Shown: in pieces, positions 1-14,900 of the stretch
Layout: the number at the start of each line of letters is the position of its first letter
Numbering within the stretch: position 1 is the stretch's first letter
From: Hydractinia symbiolongicarpus
Taxonomy: Eukaryota; Cnidaria; Hydrozoa; Anthoathecata; Hydractiniidae
Assembly (NCBI RefSeq): GCF_029227915.1
Contig: NC_079875.1
Location: 1,302,001-1,366,000 of the forward strand
Direction: 5' to 3'
Length of the DNA stretch: 64,000 nucleotides
Translations under genes and position numbers: made by a program
Notes under the pieces: generated by a model
What the model saw: only the letters and a program-made list of their open reading frames with translations
The model's database searches: none
Told to the model about the DNA's origin: nothing

Positions 1-2024
1 TTACGGGAAATCGCGAGTTTTCGTTTGCCGGCGATTAAACTTCTTTTATTCAGCGTCTCATCAAAAATGAAAACATTTCTGAAAACTACAAGTCTCATGC
101 GTTTTAGTGGTGAAAAAATAATTTAAAAAATCGTTCGGGAAATGAGTTTACACCCTGGGTACTTTCTTTGTATACTTTTGACTATACGGGCCGAGTCGGG
201 GATTTACGGGAAATCGCAGGTTTTCGTTTGCCGGCGATTAAACTTCTTTTATTCAGCGTCTCATCAAAAATGAAAACATTTTTGAAAACTACAAGTCTCA
301 TGCGTTTTAGTGGTGAAAAAATAATTTAAAACATCGTTCGGGAAATGAGTTTACACCCTGGGTACTTTCTTTGTATACTTTTGACTATACGGGCCGAGTC
401 CGGGAATTACGGGAAATCGCAGGTTTTCGTTTGCCGGCGATTAAACTTCTTTTATTCAGCGTCTCATCAAAAATGAAAACATTTTTGAAAACTACAAGTC
501 TCATGCGTTTTAGTGGAGAAAAAATAATTTAAAAATTCGTTAGGGAAATGAGTTTACTCACTGGGTACTTTCCTTGTATACTTTTGACTATACGGGCCGA
601 GACCGGGATTTCCGGGAAATCGCGGGTTTTCGTTTGCCGGCGATTAAACCGCTTTCATTAAGCGTCTCATCAAAAATGAAAACATTTCTGAAAACTACAA
701 GTCTCATGCGTTTTATTGGTGAAAATTAATTTAAAAAATCGTTCGGGAAATGAGTTTACTCCCTGGGTACTTTCTTTGTATACTTTTGACTATACGGGCC
801 GAGTCCGGGATTTACGGGAAGTCGCGGGTTTTCGGGTGCCGGCAATTAAACTTCTTTTATTCAGCGTCTCATCAAAAATGAAAACATTTTTAAAAACTAC
901 AAGTCTCATGGGCTTTAGTGGTGAAATAATAATTTAAAAAATCGTTCGGGAAATGAGTTTACACCCCGGGTACTTTCTTTGTATACTTTTGACTATACGA
1001 GCCGAGTCCGGGATTTACGGGAAATCGCAGGTTTTCGTTTGCCGGCGATTAAACTTCTTTTATTCAGCGTCTCATCAAAAATGAAAACATTTTTGAAAAC
1101 TACAAGTCTCATGCGTTTTAGTGGTGAAAAAATAATTTAAAAAATCGTTCGGGAAATGGGTTTACTCACAGGGTACTCGCTTTGTATACTTTTGACTATA
1201 CGGGCCGAGTCCGGGAATTACGGGAAATCGCAGGTTTTCGTTTGCCGGCGATTAAACTTCTTTTATTCAGCGTCTCATCAAAAATGAAAACATTTTTGAA
1301 AACTACAAGTCTCATGCGTTTTAGTGGTGAAAAAATAATTTAAAAAATCGTTCGGGAAATGAGTTTACACCCTGGGTACCCTCTTTGTATACTTTTGACT
1401 ATACGGGCCGAGTCCGGGATTGACGGGAAATCGCAGGTTTTCGTTTGCCGGCGATTAAACTTCTTTTATTCAGCGTCTCATCAAAAATGAAAACATTTTT
1501 AAAAACTACAAGTCTCATGGGCTTTAGTGGTGAAATAATAATTTAAAAAATCTTTTGGGAAATGAGTTTACTCCCTGGGTACTTTCTTTGTATACTTTTG
1601 ACTATACGTGCCGAGTACGGGATTTACGGGAAATCGCAGGTTTTCGTTTGCCGGCGATTAAACTTCTTTTATTCAGCGTGTCATCAAAAATGAAAACATT
1701 TTTGAAAACTACAAGTCTCATGCGTTTTAGTGCTGAAAAAATAATTTAAAAATCCGGTCTGGAAATGAGTTTACTCACTGGGTACTTTCCTTGTATACTT
1801 TTAACTATACGGGCCGAGTCCGGGATTTACGGGAAATCGCAGGTTTTCGTTTGCCGGCGATTAAACTTCATTTATTCAGCGTCTCATCAAAAATGAAAAC
1901 ATTTTTAAAAACTACAAGTCTCATGGGCTTTAGTGGTGAAATAATAATTTAAAAAATCGTTTGGGAAATGAGTTTCCCTGGGTACTTTCTTTGTATACTT
2001 TTGACTATACGGGCCGAGTCCCGG
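1..2024 (+). repeat. Type A-dominated segment with a truncated HOR copy at the left edge
   Basis: Bases 1 to about 600 match the segment starting near 3041 and again near 4664, including the shared CGCGAGTT, GTCGGGG and ACATCGTTCGGG variants. The window therefore opens inside another copy of the 1623-bp repeat described next. The rest is a run of A monomers, with one carrying B-like CCGCTTTCATTAAGCG near 645 and one with the GAAAATTAATTTAA tail near 720. A copy at about 1971 has lost three bases (GAGTTTCCCTGGG in place of GAGTTTACTCCCTGGG). Confidence 0.75.
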
Positions 2025-5000
2025 ATTTACGTGAAATTGCGGGTTTTCGTTTGCCGGCGATTAAACTTCTTTTATTCAGCGTCTCATCAAAAATGAAAAC
2101 ATTTTTGAAAACTACAAGTCTCATGCGTTTTAGTGGTGAGAAAATAAATTAAAAAATCGTTCTGGAAATGAGTTTACTCACAGGGTACTTTCTTTGTATA
2201 CATTCGACTATACGGGCCAAGCCCGGGATTTACGGGAAATCGCGGGTTTTCGTTTGCCGACGATTAAACCTCTTTCATTTAGCGTCTCATCAAAAATGAA
2301 AAATTTTTTGAAAACTACAAGTCTCATGCGTTTTAGTGGTGAAAAGATAATTGAAAAAATCGTTTCGGAAATGAGTTTACTCCCTGGGTACTTTCTTTGT
2401 ATACATTCGACTATACGGGCCAAGCCCGGGATTTACGGGAAATCGCGGGTTTTCGTTTGCCGGCGATTAAACAACTTTCATTAAGCGTCTCATTAAAAAT
2501 AAAAACATTTCTGAAAACTACAAGTCTCATGCGTTTTATTGGTGAAAATTAATTTAAAAAATAGTTCGGGAAATGAGTTTACTCCCTGGGTACTTACTTT
2601 GTATACTTTTGACTATACGGGCCGAGTCCGGGATTTACGGGAAATCGCGGGTTTTCGTTTGCCGGCAATTAAACTTCTTTTATTCAGCGTCTCATCAAAA
2701 ATGAAAACATTTTTAAAAACTACAAGTCTCATGGGCTTTAGTGGTGAAATAATAATTTAAAAAATCGTTCGGGAAATGAGTTTACACCCCGGGTACTTTC
2801 TTTGTATACTTTTGACTATACGGGCCGAGTCCGGGATTTACGGGAAATCGCAGGTTTTCGTTTGCCGGCGATTAAACTTCTTTTATTCAGCGTCTCATCA
2901 AAAATGAAAACATTTTTGAAAACTACAAGTCTCATACGTTTTAGTGGTGAAAAAATAATTTAAAAATTCGTTCCGGAAATGAGTTTACTCACTGGGTACT
3001 TTCCTTGCATACTTTTGACTATACGGGCCGAGTCCGGGATTTACGGGAAATCGCGAGTTTTCGTTTGCCGGCGATTAAACTTCTTTTATTCAGCGTCTCA
3101 TCAAAAATGAAAACATTTCTGAAAACTACAAGTCTCATGCGTTTTAGTGGTGAAAAAATAATTTAAAAAATCGTTCGGGAAATGAGTTTACACCCTGGGT
3201 ACTTTCTTTGTATACTTTTGACTATACGGGCCGAGTCGGGGATTTACGGGAAATCGCAGGTTTTCGTTTGCCGGCGATTAAACTTCTTTTATTCAGCGTC
3301 TCATCAAAAATGAAAACATTTTTGAAAACTACAAGTCTCATGCGTTTTAGTGGTGAAAAAATAATTTAAAACATCGTTCGGGAAATGACTTTACACCCTG
3401 GGTACTCTCTTTGTATACTTTTGACTATACGGGCCGAGTCCGGGAATTACGGGAAATCGCAGGTTTTCGTTTGCCGGCGATTAAACTTCTTTTATTCAGC
3501 GTCTCATCAAAAATGAAAACATTTTTGAAAACTACAAGTCTCATGCGTTTTAGTGGTGAAAAAATAATTTAAAAATTCGTTAGGGAAATGAGTTTACTCA
3601 CTGGGTACTTTCCTTGTATACTTTTGACTATACGGGCCGAGACCGGGATTTACGGGAAATTGCGGGTTTTCGTTTGCCGGCGATTAAACTTCTTTTATTC
3701 AGCGTCTCATCAAAAATGAAAACATTTTTGAAAACTACAAGTCTCATGCGTTTTAGTGGTGAGAAAATAAATTAAAAAATCGTTCTGGAAATGAGTTTAC
3801 TCACAGGGTACTTTCTTTGTATACATTCGACTATACGGGCCAAGCCCGGGATTTACGGGAAATCGCGGGTTTTCGTTTGCCGACAATTAAACCTCTTTCA
3901 TTTAGCGTCTCATCAAAAATGAAAAATTTTTTGAAAACTACAAGTCTCATGCGTTTTAGTGGTGAAAAGATAATTGAAAAAATCGTTTCGGAAATGAGTT
4001 TACTCCCTGGGTACTTTCTTTGTATACATTCGACTATACGGGCCAAGCCCGGGATTTACGGGAAATCGCGGGTTTTCGTTTGCCGGCGATTAAACAACTT
4101 TCATTAAGCGTCTCATTAAAAATAAAAACATTTCTGAAAACTACAAGTCTCATGCGTTTTATTGGTGAAAATTAATTTAAAAAATAGTTCGGGAAATGAG
4201 TTTACTCCCTGGGTACTTACTTTGTATACTTTTGACTATACGGGCCGAGTCCGGGATTTACGGGAAATCGCGGGTTTTCGTTTGCCGGCAATTAAACTTC
4301 TTTTATTCAGCGTCTCATCAAAAATGAAAACATTTTTAAAAACTACAAGTCTCATGGGCTTTAGTGGTGAAATAATAATTTAAAAAATCGTTCGGGAAAT
4401 GAGTTTACACCCCGGGTACTTTCTTTGTATACTTTTGACTATACGGGCCGAGTCCGGGATTTACGGGAAATCGCAGGTTTTCGTTTGCCGGCGATTAAAC
4501 TTCTTTTATTCAGCGTCTCATCAAAAATGAAAACATTTTTGAAAACTACAAGTCTCATACGTTTTAGTGGTGAAAAAATAATTTAAAAATTCGTTCCGGA
4601 AATGAGTTTACTCACTGGGTACTTTCCTTGCATACTTTTGACTATACGGGCCGAGTCCGGGATTTACGGGAAATCGCGAGTTTTCGTTTGCCGGCGATTA
4701 AACTTCTTTTATTCAGCGTCTCATCAAAAATGAAAACATTTCTGAAAACTACAAGTCTCATGCGTTTTAGTGGTGAAAAAATAATTTAAAAAATCGTTCG
4801 GGAAATGAGTTTACACCCTGGGTACTTTCTTTGTATACTTTTGACTATACGGGCCGAGTCGGGGATTTACGGGAAATCGCAGGTTTTCGTTTGCCGGCGA
4901 TTAAACTTCTTTTATTCAGCGTCTCATCAAAAATGAAAACATTTTTGAAAACTACAAGTCTCATGCGTTTTAGTGGTGAAAAAATAATTTAAAACATCGT

Positions 5001-5350
5001 TCGGGAAATGACTTTACACCCTGGGTACTCTCTTTGTATACTTTTGACTATACGGGCCGAGTCCGGGAATTACGGGAAATCGCAGGTTTTCGTTTGCCGG
5101 CGATTAAACTTCTTTTATTCAGCGTCTCATCAAAAATGAAAACATTTTTGAAAACTACAAGTCTCATGCGTTTTAGTGGTGAAAAAATAATTTAAAAATT
5201 CGTTAGGGAAATGAGTTTACTCACTGGGTACTTTCCTTGTATACTTTTGACTATACGGGCCGAGACCGGGATTTACGGGAAATTGCGGGTTTTCGTTTGC
5301 CGGCGATTAAACTTCTTTTATTCAGCGTCTCATCAAAAATGAAAACATTT
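2025..5350 (+). repeat. 8-mer HOR, 1623 bp, two tandem copies
   Basis: The block at about 2025-3647 is repeated at 3648-5270 with an offset of 1623 bp (8 x 203 - 1), and the match runs about 80 bp further. Each copy holds six A-type monomers and about two B-type ones (for example at 2194-2480 and 3817-4100), followed by the GAAAATTAATTTAA-tailed monomer. That tail is one base shorter than the usual GAAAAAATAATTTAA and explains the -1. The two copies differ at few positions, for example CGACGATTAAACC at about 2255 against CGACAATTAAACC. The match ends near 5350, where the right copy switches to a TTTTTAAAAACTAAAAG variant. Confidence 0.82.
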
Positions 5351-7910
5351 TTAAAAACTAAAAGTCTCATGGGATTTAGTGGTGAAATAATAATTTAAAA
5401 AATCGTTCGGGAAATGAGTTTACACCCTGGGTACTTTTTTGTATACTTTTGACTATGCGGGCCGAGTCCGGGGTTTACGGGAATAGGCGGGTTGTCGTTT
5501 GCCGGCGATTAAACTTCTTTTATTTAGCGTCTCATCAAAAATGAAAACATTTTTGAAAACTACAAGTCTCAAGCGTTTTAGTGGTGAAAAGATAATTTAA
5601 AAAATCGTTTTGGAAATGAGTTTACTCACAGGGTACTTTCTTTGTATACATTCGACTATACGGGCCAAGCCCGGGATTTACGGGAAATCGCGGGTTTTCG
5701 TTTGCCGGCGATTAAACCGCTTTCATTAAGCGTCTCATCAAAAATGAAAACATTTCTGAAAACTACAAGTCTCATGCGTTTTAGTGGTGAAAAAATAATT
5801 TAAAAATTCGTTCCGGAAATGAGTTTACTCACTGGGTACTTTCCTTGCATACTTTTGACTATACGGGCCGAGTCCGGGATTTACGGGAAATCGCGAGTTT
5901 TCGTTTGCCGGCGATTAAACTTCTTTTATTCAGTGTCTCATCAAAAATGAAACCATTTTTAAAAACTACAAGTCTCATGGGCTTTAGTGGTAAAATAATA
6001 ATTTAAAAAATCGTTTGGGAAATGAGTTTACTCCCTGGGTACTTTCTTTGTATAATTTTGACTATACGGGCCGAGTCCGGGATTTACGGGAAATCGCGGG
6101 TTTTCGTTTGCCGGCAATTAAACTTCTTTTATTCAGCGTCTCATCAAAAATGAAAACATTTTTAAAAACTACAAGTCTCATGGGCTTTAGTGGTGAAATA
6201 ATAATTTAAAAAATCGTTCGGGAAATGAGTTTACACCCCGGGTACTTTCTTTGTATACTTTTGACTATACGGGCCGAGTCCGGGATTTACGGGAAATCGC
6301 AGGTTTTCGTTTGCCGGCGATTAAACTTCTTTTATTCAGCGTCTCATCAAAAATGAAAACATTTTTGAAAACTACAAGTCTCATACGTTTTAGTGGTGAA
6401 AAAATAATTTAAAAATTCGTTCCGGAAATGAGTTTACTCACTGGGTACTTTCCTTGCATACTTTTGACTATACGGGCCGAGTCCGGGATTTACGGGAAAT
6501 CGCGAGTTTTCGTTTGCCGGCGATTAAACTTCTTTTATTCAGCGTCTCATCAAAAATGAAAACATTTCTGAAAACTACAAGTCTCATGCGTTTTAGTGGT
6601 GAAAAAATAATTTAAAAAATCGTTCGGGAAATGAGTTTACACCCTGGGTACTTTCTTTGTATACTTTTGACTATACGGGCCGAGTCGGGGATTTACGGGA
6701 AATCGCAGGTTTTCGTTTGCCGGCGATTAAACTTCTTTTATTCAGCGTCTCATCAAAAATGAAAACATTTTTGAAAACTACAAGTCTCATGCGTTTTAGT
6801 GGTGAAAAAATAATTTAAAACATCGTTCGGGAAATTAGTTTACACCCTGGGTACTCTCTTTGTATACTTTTGACTATACGGGCCGAGTCCGGGAATTACG
6901 GGAAATCGCAGGTTTTCGTTTGCCGGCGATTAAACTTCTTTTATTCAGCGTCTCATCAAAAATGAAAACATTTTTGAAAACTACAAGTCTCATGCGTTTT
7001 AGTGGTGAAAAAATAATTTAAAAATTCGTTAGGGAAATGAGTTTACTCACTGGGTACTTTCCTTGTATACTTTTGACTATACGGGCCGAGACCGGGATTT
7101 ACGGGAAATTGCGGGTTTTCGTTTGCCGGCGATTAAACTTCTTTTATTCAGCGTCTCATCAAAAATGAAAACATTTTTAAAAACTAAAAGTCTCATGGGA
7201 TTTAGTGGTGAAATAATAATTTAAAAAATCGTTCGGGAAATGAGTTTACACCCTGGGTACTTTTTTGTATACTTTTGACTATGCGGGCCGAGTCCGGGGT
7301 TTACGGGAATAGGCGGGTTGTCGTTTGCCGGCGATTAAACTTCTTTTATTTAGCGTCTCATCAAAAATGAAAACATTTTTGAAAACTACAAGTCTCAAGC
7401 GTTTTAGTGGTGAAAAGATAATTTAAAAAATCGTTTTGGAAATGAGTTTACTCACAGGGTACTTTCTTTGTATACATTCGACTATACGGGCCAAGCCCGG
7501 GATTTACGGGAAATCGCGGGTTTTCGTTTGCCGGCGATTAAACCGCTTTCATTAAGCGTCTCATCAAAAATGAAAACATTTCTGAAAACTACAAGTCTCA
7601 TGCGTTTTAGTGGTGAAAAAATAATTTAAAAATTCGTTCCGGAAATGAGTTTACTCACTGGGTACTTTCCTTGCATACTTTTGACTATACGGGCCGAGTC
7701 CGGGATTTACGGGAAATCGCGAGTTTTCGTTTGCCGGCGATTAAACTTCTTTTATTCAGTGTCTCATCAAAAATGAAACCATTTTTAAAAACTACAAGTC
7801 TCATGGGCTTTAGTGGTAAAATAATAATTTAAAAAATCGTTTGGGAAATGAGTTTACTCCCTGGGTACTTTCTTTGTATAATTTTGACTATACGGGCCGA
7901 GTCCGGGATT
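4235..7910 (+). repeat. 9-mer HOR, 1826 bp, two tandem copies
   Basis: Sequence from about 4235 to 6060 recurs at 6061 to about 7900 with an offset of 1826 bp (9 x 203 - 1). It overlaps the preceding 8-mer block, so one of its copies was built partly from the 8-mer. Shared markers are the TACTTTTTTGTATAC one-base deletion (about 5431 and 7257), GGAATAGGCGGGTTGTCG, CTCAAGCG, the GAAACC variant near 5950 and 7776, and TATAATTTTGAC (6052, 7878). One B monomer lies in each copy, near 5650 and 7476. The match ends at about 7915, where AAATCGCGGG becomes AAGTCGCAGG followed by TTTGCAGGC. Confidence 0.8.
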
Positions 7911-8940
7911 TACGGGAAGTCGCAGGTTTTCGTTTGCAGGCGATTAAACTTCTTTTATTCAGCGTCTCATCAAAAATGAAAACATTTTTGAAAACTACAA
8001 GTCTCATGCGCTTTAGTGGTGAAAAAATAATTTAAAAAATCGTTCGGGAAATGAGTTTACACCCTGGGTACTCTCTTTGTATACTTTTGACTATACGGGC
8101 CGAGTCCGGGAATTACGGGAAATCGCAGGTTTTCGTTTGCCGGCGATTAAACTTCTTTTATTCAGCGTCTCATCAAAAATGAAAACATTTTTGAAAACTA
8201 CAAGTCTCATGCGCTTTAGTGGTGAAAAAATAATTTAAAAAATCGTTCGGGAAATGAGTTTACACCCTGGGTACTCTCTTTGTATACTTTTGACTATACG
8301 GGCCGAGTCCGGGAATTACGGGAAATCGCAGGTTTTCGTTTGCCGGCGATTAAACTTCTTTTATTCAGCGTCTCATCAAAAATGAAAACATTTTTGAAAA
8401 CTACAAGTCTCATGCGTTTTAGTGGTGAAAAAATAATTTACAAAATCGTTCGGGAAATGAGTTTACACCCTGGGTACCCTCTTTGTATACTTTTGACTAT
8501 ACGGGCCGAGTCCGGGATTTACAGGAAATCGCGGGTTTTCGTTTGCCGGCAATTAAACTTCTTTTATTCAGCGTCTCATCAAAAATGAAAACATTTTTAA
8601 AAACTACAAGTCTCATGGGCTTTAGTGGTGAAATAATAATTTAAAAAATCGTTCGGGAAATGAGTTTACACCCCGGGTACTTTCTTTGTATACTTTTGAC
8701 TATACGGGCCGAGTCCGGGATTTACGGGAAATCGCAGGTTTTCGTTTGCCGGCGATTAAACTTCTTTTATTCAGCGTCTCATCAAAAATGAAAACATTTT
8801 TGAAAACTACAAGTCTCATGCGTTTTAGTGGTGAAAAAATAATTTAAAACATCGTTCGGGAAATGAGTTTACTCACTGGGTACTTTCCTTGCATACTTTT
8901 GACTATACGGGCCGAGTCCGGGATTTACGGGAAATCGCGA
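7911..8940 (+). repeat. Five A monomers between HOR blocks
   Basis: This stretch holds A monomers with the CGCTTTAG, CTCTCTTTG and TTTGCAGGC subtypes that recur in each copy of the following 8-mer. A monomer near 8438 reads AATAATTTACAAAATCG, which removes the usual TAA and leaves a 102-codon frame across the junction. That frame is still only satellite sequence. Nothing else is present. Confidence 0.7.
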
Positions 8941-11900
8941 GTTTTCGTTTGCCGGCGATTAAACTTCTTTTATTCAGCGTCTCATCAAAAATGAAAACAT
9001 TTTTGAAAACTACAAGTCTCATGCGTTTTAGTGGTGAAAAAATAATTTAAAAATTCGTTAGGGAAATGAGTTTACTCACTGGGTACTTTCCTTGTATACT
9101 TTTGACTATACGGGCCGAGACCGGGATTTACGGGAAATTGCGGGTTTTCGTTTGCCGGCGATTAAACTTCTTTTATTCAGCGTCTCATCAAAAATGAAAA
9201 CATTTTTAAAAACTAAAAGTCTCATGGGATTTAGTGGTGAAATAATAATTTAAAAAATCGTTCGGGAAATGAGTTTACACCCTGGGTACTTTTTTGTATA
9301 CTTTTGACTATACGGGCCGAGTCGGGGATTTACGGGAAATCGCAGGTTTTCGTTTGCCGGCGATTAAACTTCTTTTATTTAGCGTCTCATCAAAAATGAA
9401 AACATTTTTGAAAACTACAAGTCTCAAGCGTTTTAGTGGTGAAAAGATAATTTAAAAAATCGTTTTGGAAATGAGTTTACTCACAGGGTACTTTCTTTGT
9501 ATACATTCGACTATACGGGCCAAGCCCGGGATTTACGGGAAATCGCGGGTTTTCGTTTGCCGGCGATTAAACCGCTTTCATTAAGCGTCTCATCAAAAAT
9601 GAAAACATTTCTGAAAACTACAAGTCTCATGCGTTTTAGTGGTGAAAAAATAATTTAAAAATTCGTTCCGGAAATGAGTTTACTCACTGGGTACTTTCCT
9701 TGCATACTTTTGACTATACGGGCCGAGTCCGGGATTTACGGGAAATCGCGAGTTTTCGTTTGCCGGCGATTAAACTTCTTTTATTCAGTGTCTCATCAAA
9801 AATGAAACCATTTTTAAAAACTACAAGTCTCATGTGCTTTAGTGGTAAAATAATAATTTAAAAAATCGTTTGGGAAATAAGTTTACTCCCTGGGTACTTT
9901 CTTTGTATAATTTTGACTATACGGGCCGAGTCCGGGATTTACGGGAAGTCGCAGGTTTTCGTTTGCAGGCGATTAAACTTCTTTTATTCAGCGTCTCATC
10001 AAAAATGAAAACATTTTTGAAAACTACAAGTCTCATGCGCTTTAGTGGTGAAAAAATAATTTAAAAAATCGTTCGGGAAATGAGTTTACACCCTGGGTAC
10101 TCTCTTTGTATACTTTTGACTATACGGGCCGAGTCCGGGAATTACGGGAAATCGCAGGTTTTCGTTTGCCGGCGATTAAACTTCTTTTATTCAGCGTCTC
10201 ATCAAAAATGAAAACATTTTTGAAAACTACAAGTCTCATGCGCTTTAGTGGTGAAAAAATAATTTAAAAAATCGTTCGGGAAATGAGTTTACACCCTGGG
10301 TACTCTCTTTGTATACTTTTGACTATACGGGCCGAGTCCGGGAATTACGGGAAATCGCAGGTTTTCGTTTGCCGGCGATTAAACTTCTTTTATTCAGCGT
10401 CTCATCAAAAATGAAAACATTTTTGAAAACTACAAGTCTCATGCGTTTTAGTGGTGAAAAAATAATTTAAAAAATCGTTCGGGAAATGAGTTTACACCCT
10501 GGGTACCCTCTTTGTATACTTTTGACTATACGGGCCGAGTCCGGGATTTACAGGAAATCGCAGGTTTTCGTTTGCCGGCGATTAAACTTCTTTTATTCAG
10601 CGTCTCATCAAAAATGAAAACATTTTTGAAAACTACAAGTCTCATGCGTTTTAGTGGTGAAAAAATAATTTAAAAATTCGTTAGGGAAATGAGTTTACTC
10701 ACTGGGTACTTTCCTTGTATACTTTTGACTATACGGGCCGAGACCGGGATTTACGGGAAATTGCGGGTTTTCGTTTGCCGGCGATTAAACTTCTTTTATT
10801 CAGCGTCTCATCAAAAATGAAAACATTTTTAAAAACTAAAAGTCTCATGGGATTTAGTGGTGAAATAATAATTTAAAAAATCGTTCGGGAAATGAGTTTA
10901 CACCCTGGGTACTTTTTTGTATACTTTTGACTATACGGGCCGAGTCGGGGATTTACGGGAAATCGCAGGTTTTCGTTTGCCGGCGATTAAACTTCTTTTA
11001 TTTAGCGTCTCATCAAAAATGAAAACATTTTTGAAAACTACAAGTCTCAAGCGTTTTAGTGGTGAAAAGATAATTTAAAAAATCGTTTTGGAAATGAGTT
11101 TACTCACAGGGTACTTTCTTTGTATACATTCGACTATACGGGCCAAGCCCGGGATTTACGGGAAATCGCGGGTTTTCGTTTGCCGGCGATTAAACCGCTT
11201 TCATTAAGCGTCTCATCAAAAATGAAAACATTTCTGAAAACTACAAGTCTCATGCGTTTTAGTGGTGAAAAAATAATTTAAAAATTCGTTCCGGAAATGA
11301 GTTTACTCACTGGGTACTTTCCTTGCATACTTTTGACTATACGGGCCGAGTCCGGGATTTACGGGAAATCGCGAGTTTTCGTTTGCCGGCGATTAAACTT
11401 CTTTTATTCAGTGTCTCATCAAAAATGAAACCATTTTTAAAAACTACAAGTCTCATGTGCTTTAGTGGTAAAATAATAATTTAAAAAATCGTTTGGGAAA
11501 TAAGTTTACTCCCTGGGTACTTTCTTTGTATAATTTTGACTATACGGGCCGAGTCCGGGATTTACGGGAAGTCGCAGGTTTTCGTTTGCAGGCGATTAAA
11601 CTTCTTTTATTCAGCGTCTCATCAAAAATGAAAACATTTTTGAAAACTACAAGTCTCATGCGCTTTAGTGGTGAAAAAATAATTTAAAAAATCGTTCGGG
11701 AAATGAGTTTACACCCTGGGTACTCTCTTTGTATACTTTTGACTATACGGGCCGAGTCCGGGAATTACGGGAAATCGCAGGTTTTCGTTTGCCGGCGATT
11801 AAACTTCTTTTATTCAGCGTCTCATCAAAAATGAAAACATTTTTGAAAACTACAAGTCTCATGCGCTTTAGTGGTGAAAAAATAATTTAAAAAATCGTTC

Positions 11901-14900
11901 GGGAAATGAGTTTACACCCTGGGTACTCTCTTTGTATACTTTTGACTATACGGGCCGAGTCCGGGAATTACGGGAAATCGCAGGTTTTCGTTTGCCGGCG
12001 ATTAAACTTCTTTTATTCAGCGTCTCATCAAAAATGAAAACATTTTTGAAAACTACAAGTCTCATGCGTTTTAGTGGTGAAAAAATAATTTAAAAAATCG
12101 TTCGGGAAATGAGTTTACACCCTGGGTACCCTCTTTGTATACTTTTGACTATACGGGCCGAGTCCGGGATTTACAGGAAATCGCAGGTTTTCGTTTGCCG
12201 GCGATTAAACTTCTTTTATTCAGCGTCTCATCAAAAATGAAAACATTTTTGAAAACTACAAGTCTCATGCGTTTTAGTGGTGAAAAAATAATTTAAAAAT
12301 TCGTTAGGGAAATGAGTTTACTCACTGGGTACTTTCCTTGTATACTTTTGACTATACGGGCCGAGACCGGGATTTACGGGAAATTGCGGGTTTTCGTTTG
12401 CCGGCGATTAAACTTCTTTTATTCAGCGTCTCATCAAAAATGAAAACATTTTTAAAAACTAAAAGTCTCATGGGATTTAGTGGTGAAATAATAATTTAAA
12501 AAATCGTTCGGGAAATGAGTTTACACCCTGGGTACTTTTTTGTATACTTTTGACTATGCGGGCCGAGTCCGGGGTTTACGGGAATAGGCGGGTTTTCGTT
12601 TGCCGGCGATTAAACTTCTTTTATTTAGCGTCTCATCAAAAATGAAAACATTTTTGAAAACTACAAGTCTCAAGCGTTTTAGTGGTGAAAAGATAATTTA
12701 AAAAATCGTTTTGGAAATGAGTTTACTCACAGGGTACTTTCTTTGTATACATTCGACTATACGGGCCAAGCCCGGGATTTACGGGAAATCGCGGGTTTTC
12801 GTTTGCCGGCGATTAAACCTCTTTCATTAAGCGTCTCATCAAAAATGAAAACATTTCTGAAAACTACAAGTCTCATGCGTTTTAGTGGTGAAAAAATAAT
12901 TTAAAAATTCGTTCCGGAAATGAGTTTACTCACTGGGTACTTTCCTTGCATACTTTTGACTATACGGGCCGAGTCCGGGATTTACGGGAAATCGCGAGTT
13001 TTCGTTTGCCGGCGATTAAACTTCTTTTATTCAGTGTCTCATCAAAAATGAAACCATTTTTAAAAACTACAAGTCTCATGGGTTTTAGTGGTAAAATAAT
13101 ATATTAAAAAATCGTTTGGGAAATGAGTTTACTCCCTGGGTACTTTCTTTGTATAATTTTGACTATACGGGTCGAGTCCGGGATTTACGGGAAGTCGCAG
13201 GTTTTCGTTTGCAGGCGATTAAACTTCTTTTATTCAGCGTCTCATCAAAAATGAAAACATTTTTGAAAACTACAAGTCTCATGCGCTTTAGTGGTGAAAA
13301 AATAATTTAAAAAATCGTTCGGGAAATGAGTTTACACCCTGGGTACTCTCTTTGTATACTTTTGACTATACGGGCCGAGTCCGGGAATTACGGGAAATCG
13401 CAGGTTTTCGTTTGCCGGCGATTAAACTTCTTTTATTCAGCGTCTCATCAAAAATGAAAACATTTTTGAAAACTACAAGTCTCATGCGTTTTAGTGGTGA
13501 AAAAATAATTTAAAAAATCGTTCGGGAAATGAGTTTACACCCTGGGTACCCTCTTTGTATACTTTTGACTATACGGGCCGAGTCCGGGATTTACAGGAAA
13601 TCGCAGGTTTTCGTTTGCCGGCGATTAAACTTCTTTTATTCAGCGTCTCATCAAAAATGAAAACATTTTTGAAAACTACAAGTCTCATGCGTTTTAGTGG
13701 TGAAAAAATAATTTAAAAATTCGTTAGGGAAATGAGTTTACTCACTGGGTACTTTCCTTGTATACTTTTGACTATACGGGCCGAGACCGGGATTTACGGG
13801 AAATTGCGGGTTTTCGTTTGCCGGCGATTAAACTTCTTTTATTCAGCGTCTCATCAAAAATGAAAACATTTTTAAAAACTAAAAGTCTCATGGGATTTAG
13901 TGGTGAAATAATAATTTAAAAAATCGTTCGGGAAATGAGTTTACACCCTGGGTACTTTTTTGTATACTTTTGACTATGCGGGCCGAGTCCGGGGTTTACG
14001 GGAATAGGCGGGTTTTCGTTTGCCGGCGATTAAACTTCTTTTATTTAGCGTCTCATCAAAAATGAAAACATTTTTGAAAACTACAAGTCTCAAGCGTTTT
14101 AGTGGTGAAAAGATAATTTAAAAAATCGTTTTGGAAATGAGTTTACTCACAGGGTACTTTCTTTGTATACATTCGACTATACGGGCCAAGCCCGGGATTT
14201 ACGGGAAATCGCGGGTTTTCGTTTGCCGGCGATTAAACCTCTTTCATTAAGCGTCTCATCAAAAATGAAAACATTTCTGAAAACTACAAGTCTCATGCGT
14301 TTTAGTGGTGAAAAAATAATTTAAAAATTCGTTCCGGAAATGAGTTTACTCACTGGGTACTTTCTTTGTATACATTCGACTATACGGGCCAAGCCCGGGA
14401 TTTACGGGAAATCGCGGGTTTTCGTTTGCCGGCGATTAAACCTCTTTTATTAAGCGTCTCATCAAAAATGAAAACATTTCTGAAAACTACAAGTCTCATG
14501 CGTTTTAGTGGTGAAAAAATAATTTAAAAATTCGTTCCGGAAATGAGTTTACTCACTGGGTACTTTCCTTGCATACTTTTGACTATACGGGCCGAGTCCG
14601 GGATTTACGGGAAATCGCGAGTTTTCGTTTGCCGGCGATTAAACTTCTTTTATTCAGTGTCTCATCAAAAATGAAACCATTTTTAAAAACTACAAGTCTC
14701 ATGGGCTTTAGTGGTAAAATAATAATTTAAAAAATCGTTTGGGAAATGAGTTTACTCCCTGGGTACTTTCTTTGTATAATTTTGACTATACGGGTCGAGT
14801 CCGGGATTTACGGGAAGTCGCAGGTTTTCGTTTGCAGGCGATTAAACTTCTTTTATTCAGCGTCTCATCAAAAATGAAAACATTTTTGAAAACTACAAGT

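Noticed and set aside
8280-8588. 102-codon frame, the longest together with 37225-37533
   Set aside because: It is a read-through made by a point change (TTTACAAAA or TTTACAAAT in place of TTTAAAAAA) in a tail. The rest is ordinary A monomer sequence.
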